From positions 1 through 10,331 of the forward strand of contig JANLHA010000078.1 of assembly GCA_024653845.1 (NCBI GenBank): a stretch of DNA of 10,331 nucleotides, given 5' to 3'. Position numbers and translations under genes: made by a program. Below the pieces are notes generated by a model. That model was not told where the DNA came from, ran no database searches, and was given only the letters and a program-made list of their open reading frames with translations. The stretch comes from Candidatus Omnitrophota bacterium. GTDB lineage: Bacteria > Omnitrophota > Gorgyraeia > Zapsychrales > JANLHA01. Each line of letters opens with the position of its first letter. Positions within the stretch are counted from its first letter, which is position 1. Positions 6,286 through 10,331 of the stretch are shown here, piece by piece.

Positions 6286-6864
6286 TCACTTGGATAAACA
6301 GGAAAAAACAATTTCTTCTAACTTTTGATAAGCTTGAGGCAATGAGTCATTCACGATCACGTGATCATAATTTTTAGCTTCTTGCAGTTCTTGATTCGCA
6401 ATCTTGAGTCGCAATTGCATTCCCCCAGAGGTTTCCGTTCCTCGATTTTGCAAACGTTTTTTTAATTCTTCCAAAGAAGGCGGCTTGATAAAAATCTTAA
6501 TGGCATCAGGATAACATCGCGCTGCGTCTTCTGCCCCCTTCACATCGATACACAGGAGCACACTTTTCCCGAGCCTTAACGAATCTTCGACCTGCTTGCG
6601 CGGCGTTCCGTAATAATGATCAAAAACCTTCTCGGATTCTAAAAAATGATTGGCGCACCTTTTATGCAAAAACATTTTAGGTGTTACAAAAAAATATTCC
6701 CGCCCGTGGCGCTCTCCCGCCCGCTGAGGACGCGTTGTCACAGAAATGGATTTGATCAATCGTCCTTTCAGTCGAGGACTATTCAAAAGCTTGTCGTGTA
6801 GCGTGGTCTTACCTGCCCCCGACGGGCCCGAGAGAATAACAACTTTCCCCTTCTTTCTCTTCAT
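6286..6864 (-). CDS. gmk: Guanylate kinase
   Basis: This cytoplasmic enzyme phosphorylates GMP to GDP with ATP, supplying GTP and recycling guanine nucleotides. It has 192 residues (E. coli 207). The P-loop is GPSGAGKT (13-20). The GMP-binding region holds SVTTRPQRAGE (41-51) and REYFF (55-59), then YYGTP (84-88). Later come DVKGA (107-111) and the lid arginines in KKRLQNRGTE (135-144). All expected motifs are present. The start is the only sensible ATG, 17 bp after the yicC stop, although the sequence upstream has no good ribosome binding site, which suggests coupling to yicC. The gene is last in its operon, with a strong terminator immediately after it. Confidence 0.96.
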   Translation of the reverse strand: MKRKKGKVVILSGPSGAGKTTLHDKLLNSPRLKGRLIKSISVTTRPQRAGERHGREYFFVTPKMFLHKRCANHFLESEKVFDHYYGTPRKQVEDSLRLGKSVLLCIDVKGAEDAARCYPDAIKIFIKPPSLEELKKRLQNRGTETSGGMQLRLKIANQELQEAKNYDHVIVNDSLPQAYQKLEEIVFSCLSK

Positions 6865-6881
6865 GAAAAAATGGTTCCCAT

Positions 6882-7703
6882 CTATTCAATGTTTTGGGCC
6901 TGCTCACGCAATTTTTCAATCTTGCTCTTAAGCGCAACCACCGCACTGGCGACGTCTTTGTCTTGCAGTTTTGATCCAATCGTGTTGGTTTCTCGCTGCA
7001 TTTCCTGGGCGACAAAGTCCAGTTTTTTCCCGACATCTTCTTTCGTTTTTAACAACAACCGGAATTCTTCGACATAATGCGTCAATCGCGTCATTTCCTC
7101 GCTCACGTCGCATCCCTTTTTAAAAGAAAACAATTCATCACCGGAGAGAATTTTCTCTTTTTCTTTGACGACAGCGCGAAGTCTCTCTTGGACGCGCTTG
7201 ACTTGAATCACCATGTTCTTTAAAATCCCGATAAAGTCCGACGATAAGCTTTTTCCTTCACGATTACGCATCGTGATCAAGCTTTGCAACGCGCGCTGAA
7301 GTGCCTTTTCTACGGTCGGCCACAACTTATCTGCCTCGACCAGGCTTTCGTGAGACTCCACAACGCCGGGCAAGCGAATGACATCCGCCAACCGCAAGGA
7401 ATCATCAAATCCAAATTCTTTTTTAAGGCTATTAGCTTGTTTCAAGTATTTTTGGATCACGCTTTTATTGATGACAACCTCCTGGGAAGGCTTTTCTTTG
7501 ATTTTAATCACCACAGTCACGCGTCCACGCAAAATCTGCTTGCTCACCAGCTGACGAATTTTATTTTCAAAAGCGCCAAACCCCGTTGGCAAATAGTAAA
7601 CCAAATCAAGATACCGATGGTTTTGACTCTTGATTTCCACCTCCCCCTTGACTTCACCAAACGAGAATGCGGCACTTCCAAAACCTGTCATGCCTTGAAT
7701 CAT
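6882..7703 (-). CDS. yicC: YicC/YloC-family endoribonuclease
   Basis: This conserved bacterial family has been shown in E. coli to be an RNA endonuclease linked to PNPase and small-RNA turnover. The 273 residues fit the usual 287 or so. The N-terminal signature MIQGMTGFG (1-9), SQNHRYLDL (26-34) and RGRVTV (59-64) are followed by LPGVV (111-115) and REG (148-150). The C-terminal half ends with the diagnostic QEMQRETNTIGSK (233-245) and LREQAQNIE (265-273), where the acidic and His residues proposed for RNA cleavage lie. A GAAGGGGG site precedes the ATG by about 5 nt. The gene sits 13 bp after ndk and 17 bp before gmk; the yicC-gmk pair is very widely conserved. It is known in Bacillus as yloC. 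Confidence 0.93.
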   Translation of the reverse strand: MIQGMTGFGSAAFSFGEVKGEVEIKSQNHRYLDLVYYLPTGFGAFENKIRQLVSKQILRGRVTVVIKIKEKPSQEVVINKSVIQKYLKQANSLKKEFGFDDSLRLADVIRLPGVVESHESLVEADKLWPTVEKALQRALQSLITMRNREGKSLSSDFIGILKNMVIQVKRVQERLRAVVKEKEKILSGDELFSFKKGCDVSEEMTRLTHYVEEFRLLLKTKEDVGKKLDFVAQEMQRETNTIGSKLQDKDVASAVVALKSKIEKLREQAQNIE

Positions 7704-7716
7704 GAAACCCCCTTCG

Positions 7717-8238
7717 TTATACCCAAATATATTTTTGAATGGATTTTAAAATTTTTTCTTGGGTGGGATAAAGCTCGCCATCAATTTCCTGAGGCTCGAA
7801 CCACAACTTGATTTCTCTTTCTGCCTCCTTGGGGTCCGACGAAACGTGAATCACATTTTCAAAAATTCCAGAGGTGGTGATGCGACCAAAGCTGCCTCGA
7901 ATGCTCGTGGGATGCGCCTCTTCAGGGTTGGTGGCCCCAGCCAATTCACGAGCAACTGCAATTGCTTTTTCTCCTCGATAAATAAGCACCAAGACATTTT
8001 TTTGTTTATGAAATTTACCGACGAGATATTCGATCACTTGATCATAAAAAGGCGTGCCCCGAATATGGCGATAGTGCTCTTGAGCCAACTGACGAGAAAC
8101 TTTTAAAAACTTGACAGCTATCAAGTTGAGCCCTGTCTGAGAAAATCGCGCCATCACGTGCCCCATCAGTCCTCGCGAAATTCCGTCGGGCTTAATCAAA
8201 ACCAAAACATTCTCTATCTTTTTATTACGAGTTGACAT
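7717..8238 (-). CDS. ndk: Nucleoside-diphosphate kinase, extended form
   Basis: This enzyme moves the gamma phosphate of ATP onto other nucleoside diphosphates through a phospho-histidine. Key residues are visible: Lys16 in IKPDG, Arg97 and the RELAGATNP stretch (97-105), Arg114, Asn128 and the phosphorylated His131 in ENVIHVSSD. It has 173 residues, against about 140 for the common bacterial form. By eye there is an extra ~5 residues near 74-82 (KFHKQK), ~4 before ENVIH, and a C-terminal tail of about 25 residues with GELYPTQEKIL. The frame starts 8 bp after parB, and no ribosome binding site is apparent, so translation may be coupled. It is a kinase of NTP and dNTP supply, next to gmk in the same transcript. 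Confidence 0.94.
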   Translation of the reverse strand: MSTRNKKIENVLVLIKPDGISRGLMGHVMARFSQTGLNLIAVKFLKVSRQLAQEHYRHIRGTPFYDQVIEYLVGKFHKQKNVLVLIYRGEKAIAVARELAGATNPEEAHPTSIRGSFGRITTSGIFENVIHVSSDPKEAEREIKLWFEPQEIDGELYPTQEKILKSIQKYIWV

Positions 8239-8246
8239 AACTAAAT

Positions 8247-9119
8247 TTAACGCTTAATCAATTGTAAAATGCGTTCCAAGTCTTCTGGAGAATAGTATTC
8301 GATCACAATCTTCCCGCGCTTCTTGTGAGGCTCAATCCGCACTTTTGTTCCCAGGCTGCGCTGCATTTCTTCCTCAAGAAAAACATATTCGTGGCTTTTT
8401 TGTTTGACTCGAATTTTTTGCGGCGCCGCCTTTTGAACAATTGCTTTCACACGATTTTCAACCTCTCGAACAGAAAGCCCTTTAGAAATCACCAATCGAA
8501 ACAATTGCTCCTGCTCTTGCGGATTCTCGATCGACAATAAAGCACGCGCATGCCCCATAGAAAGATTCCCATCAATGAGAGACTGTTGAATCGTAAGAGG
8601 CAATTTGAGTAATCGCAGAACATTGTTAATCGTGCTGTGATCTTTCCCAACTGATTGAGCCACAATAGCTTGCGAAAATCCAAACTCCTCAATCAATTGA
8701 CGAAAAGCCAAAGCCTCCTCGATTGGATTAAGCTCTTCTCTTTGAATATTTTCAACGAGCGCCAGAACGAGAGCCTCCCGATCATCGACCTGCTTGATGA
8801 TCACCGGAATTTCTTCCAACCCTAAGGCTCGAGCCGCCCTCAATCTTCGCTCGCCCGCCACAACCTCATATCGCCCACCCTTTTCTCTAACAACAATGGG
8901 CTGAATGATTCCCTTTTCCTTGATGGATTCCTTAAGCTCATTCAATTTATGATCATCATACGTTCTTCGAGGCTGCAAAGAATTGTCCAAAATCAAATTC
9001 GTTTTAAGATACGCAACTCCCTGTAAAGGCACTGAAGATTCCTCCGAAGAGGGAGATTGAGCGCTCTTTTCAGGAATCAAGGCTGAAAGTCCTTTTCCCA
9101 AAGCTAGACGTTTTTCCAT
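8247..9119 (-). CDS. parB: Chromosome-partitioning protein ParB (Spo0J)
   Basis: ParB binds parS DNA near the origin and, as a CTP-dependent clamp, spreads along it to drive chromosome segregation with ParA and to load SMC. It has 290 residues. The N-terminus ALGKGLSALI (6-15) is the ParA-contact motif. The CTP-binding region contains LQPRRTY (48-54), GIIQPIVVR and the box AGERRLRAA (88-96), then ENIQREELNPIEEA (123-136). A helix-turn-helix lies at about 148-172, and GHARALL follows (189-195). The C-terminal dimer domain runs from about 240, ending EDLERILQLIKR. The ATG has AAAGG about 8 nt upstream, 23 bp after parA. Two parS-like sites lie just upstream of parA. Confidence 0.96.
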   Translation of the reverse strand: MEKRLALGKGLSALIPEKSAQSPSSEESSVPLQGVAYLKTNLILDNSLQPRRTYDDHKLNELKESIKEKGIIQPIVVREKGGRYEVVAGERRLRAARALGLEEIPVIIKQVDDREALVLALVENIQREELNPIEEALAFRQLIEEFGFSQAIVAQSVGKDHSTINNVLRLLKLPLTIQQSLIDGNLSMGHARALLSIENPQEQEQLFRLVISKGLSVREVENRVKAIVQKAAPQKIRVKQKSHEYVFLEEEMQRSLGTKVRIEPHKKRGKIVIEYYSPEDLERILQLIKR

Positions 9120-9142
9120 AAAATGACCTTTATCGAACAGGG

Positions 9143-9985
9143 TTAATTGGATTTTTCACGAAAAATATTTCGAGGGTCACTAGATACACCATCAATAACA
9201 CTATTTTTTACAACAACTTCTGGAGGTTTTGCTCCTAAAAATTCATAAGCCAATTCCAAATATTTTTTCGCACCCACGGATCCAGTATCGTATAAAATAA
9301 TGGGCTTCCCAAAACTCGGAGCTTCGCTCAACTTGATATTTCTCGGAATAATGGCCTGGTAAACCTTGTCCTTAAAATATGTCTTGATTTCCTTAATGAC
9401 CTCTGTTGTAAGATTTGTCCGAAAATCCGCCATGGTTAGCAAAACCCCTTGAATTTCCAAGGAAGGATTTAACCCCTCCTTAATCAAGTTGATCGTATGT
9501 AAAAGCTGAGAAACCCCCTCAAGAGCATAAAACTCACACTGTATAGGCACAACAATAGAATCGCTTGCTACTAAAGCATTGAGAGTTAAAAGCCCTAAAG
9601 ATGGCGGAGAATCGACAAAAATATAATCGTATTTATCTTTCACCACAGAAAGAGACTTTTTAAGTCGCGTCTCCCTCGACAAAGCACCCACAAGCTCAAC
9701 CTCCGCGCCCGTCAAGCTAATATTACAAGGCATCACATCTAGATTTGGATAAACATCCAGAATGATCGCTTCTTGCGCAGAGCACGTATTCAAAAGCACA
9801 TTATACACAGATTTGTCAATTAGGTTTTTATTAACCCCCACCCCACTTGTAGCATTCCCTTGGGGGTCAGCATCAATAATTAAAACCTTTTTCCCAAGCT
9901 GCGAAAGAGCGTGAGAAAGATTAACCACCGTAGTTGTCTTTCCCGTGCCACCCTTTTGATTACAAACAGAAACAATTTTTCCCAT
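9143..9985 (-). CDS. parA: Chromosome-partitioning ATPase ParA (Soj)
   Basis: ParA is the DNA-bound ATPase that moves ParB-parS complexes. It has 280 residues. The deviant Walker A is KGGTGKTT (11-18), preceded by the usual CNQ. IIDADPQGN (36-44) is the switch I/A' motif with Asp38 and Asp40. VDSPPSLG (Walker B region) lies near 124-131. QCEFYALEG and the C-terminal IPRNIKLSEAPSFGKPI are typical of the chromosomal Soj type rather than MinD or a plasmid type. The last 25 or so residues exceed the roughly 253-residue norm. The start ATG has only a weak GGAA site, which overlaps one parS-like site, so ParB binding there could affect parA expression. Confidence 0.96.
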   Translation of the reverse strand: MGKIVSVCNQKGGTGKTTTVVNLSHALSQLGKKVLIIDADPQGNATSGVGVNKNLIDKSVYNVLLNTCSAQEAIILDVYPNLDVMPCNISLTGAEVELVGALSRETRLKKSLSVVKDKYDYIFVDSPPSLGLLTLNALVASDSIVVPIQCEFYALEGVSQLLHTINLIKEGLNPSLEIQGVLLTMADFRTNLTTEVIKEIKTYFKDKVYQAIIPRNIKLSEAPSFGKPIILYDTGSVGAKKYLELAYEFLGAKPPEVVVKNSVIDGVSSDPRNIFREKSN

Positions 9986-9992
9986 TTTTTGA

Positions 9993-10006
9993 TTCCACGT
10001 GAAGAT
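9993..10006 (+). promoter_or_regulatory. parS: parS-like site in the jag-parA gap
   Basis: TTCCACGTGAAGAT lies in the 21-bp gap before parA. It matches 10 of the 15 defined positions of the common parS, TGTTNCACGTGAAACA, including the whole CACGTG core. The same 14-mer with one change occurs in inverted orientation at 10100-10113. Position and partner make it a credible ParB site, although the outer bases differ. Confidence 0.5.
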
Positions 10007-10195
10007 TTATGGCTTGATTGTTACTTTAATTTTTGCAAGCTTTGCCCCTTCCATCCCAAACAAGCCCTTCTGCTCCTCACAAACAACTTTCACATGAATA
10101 TCTTCACGTGAAACTTTTAAAATGTCCAATGCTTTTTTTATAGCTTCCTCAACCGTGCCACCCTCAACTTCAACGCTTTTTGCTTGCTTTTTCAT
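10007..10195 (-). CDS. Stand-alone Jag/KhpB N-terminal domain protein
   Basis: This is a 62-residue protein matching the Jag N-terminal domain: SVEVEGGTVEEAIKKAL (7-23) and the closing KGLFGMEGAKLAKIKV, the counterpart of the usual KGLLGLFG...AKV. Full-length Jag (KhpB/EloR) goes on to a KH and an R3H RNA-binding domain; here the frame ends after the first domain and parA begins 21 bp later. The start is the ATG at 10195, just 2 nt after the yidC stop, which suggests translational coupling since no ribosome binding site is visible. A longer frame from GTG 10231 would overlap yidC and is less likely. The yidC-jag order near the origin supports the identity. Its function without RNA-binding domains is unknown; in full-length Jag proteins this domain is thought to mediate protein contacts or membrane association. 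Confidence 0.8.
   Translation of the reverse strand: MKKQAKSVEVEGGTVEEAIKKALDILKVSREDIHVKVVCEEQKGLFGMEGAKLAKIKVTIKP
10100..10113 (-). promoter_or_regulatory. parS: parS-like site inside the jag-domain gene
   Basis: On the minus strand this reads TTTCACGTGAAGAT, differing by one base from the site at 9993-10006 and inverted relative to it. Against TGTTNCACGTGAAACA, the strand giving CACGTGAAAC matches 11 of 15 defined positions. The sites are about 109 bp apart, centre to centre. parS sites inside coding DNA next to parAB are common. Confidence 0.55.
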
Positions 10196-10197
10196 TT

Positions 10198-10331
10198 TTA
10201 TAAAACTTTTTTTATTTTGGACATTTTCCACTGCGTCATTGTGGACATTAAATAAAAAACCGTAAAATAAAGAGTCAGTCCACTTGCAAATTTATAGAAT
10301 ATGAAACCCAGAAAAACAGGAAAAATCGTGG
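10198..10331 (-). CDS. yidC: Membrane protein insertase YidC, C-terminal end only
   Basis: Only the last 43 or so codons are in the window; the gene enters from the right edge. The translation contains FPVFLGFIFYKFASGL and TLYFTVFYLMSTMTQW, matching the final transmembrane segment of the YidC/Oxa1 family, where the usual pattern is FPSGLVLYW...QQW. It ends with a short basic tail, KMSKIKKVL. YidC inserts and folds membrane proteins, alone or with Sec. The stop is 2 nt before the jag-domain ATG, and yidC-jag is a well-known gene pair beside the replication origin. The identification rests on the short C-terminus and the neighbour, hence the moderate confidence. The GTG-started frame at 10231 overlaps this one and is probably not used. 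Confidence 0.78.
   Translation of the reverse strand, partial: TIFPVFLGFIFYKFASGLTLYFTVFYLMSTMTQWKMSKIKKVL

Noticed and set aside
7284..7811. 175-codon plus-strand frame
   Set aside because: Antisense shadow of yicC and the end of ndk, both clearly real.
10007..10231. GTG at 10231 as the start of the jag-domain gene
   Set aside because: It would overlap the yidC end by 34 bp and add residues unlike Jag; the ATG at 10195 follows the yidC stop by 2 nt.
10198..10260. DnaA-box-like TGTGGACAT and repeated ATGTCCA near the right edge as part of an origin
   Set aside because: The best match differs from TTATCCACA at two positions, the copies are few, and the DNA is coding for the YidC end.

Overview
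This window is a compact, almost entirely minus-strand stretch of a bacterial chromosome holding housekeeping genes. Every supported gene reads right to left. It runs from the end of yidC at the right edge to a parvulin-like lipoprotein cut by the left edge. The lineage cannot be fixed from sequence alone. A TGS-less ThrRS, a CoaC without CoaB, a one-domain Jag, and a malate dehydrogenase of the roughly 326-residue type found in Chlamydia and Legionella together suggest a deep-branching Gram-negative-like group. A PVC or Omnitrophota-type bacterium is a guess, not a demonstrated assignment. I see no mobile element, CRISPR array, phage gene or toxin system.

Right block (10331 down to 6238), in transcription order: yidC (C-terminus only), a stand-alone Jag N-terminal domain, parA, parB, ndk, yicC and gmk. 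Gaps are 2 to 23 bp. The block ends in a strong intrinsic terminator (6238-6282). The yidC-jag-parAB order is typical of DNA near the chromosomal origin. Two matching CACGTG-centred sites in inverted orientation flank the start of parA and are good candidates for parS.

Middle: right after that terminator lies a near-consensus promoter (TTGACA, 17 bp, TATATA; 6187-6215). It is followed by a leader of about 135 nt with two hairpins, then rpoZ and coaC, which are 3 bp apart. Three tRNA genes follow: Cys(GCA), Leu(UAA) and Val(GAC).

Left block: thrS, infC, rpmI and rplT in their classical order, then mdh 12 bp after rplT. infC almost certainly starts at a rare AUU codon behind a perfect ribosome binding site, the hallmark of IF3 autoregulation. 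A separate promoter-like sequence (907-935) precedes the parvulin-like lipoprotein, whose two usual active-site histidines are both replaced.

Together the genes cover membrane-protein insertion, chromosome segregation, nucleotide supply, transcription, CoA synthesis, translation and central carbon metabolism. Nothing here is a clear new multi-gene system. The most interesting points are the lineage-variant parS pair, the one-domain Jag, the AUU start of infC, the structured rpoZ leader and the degenerate parvulin.
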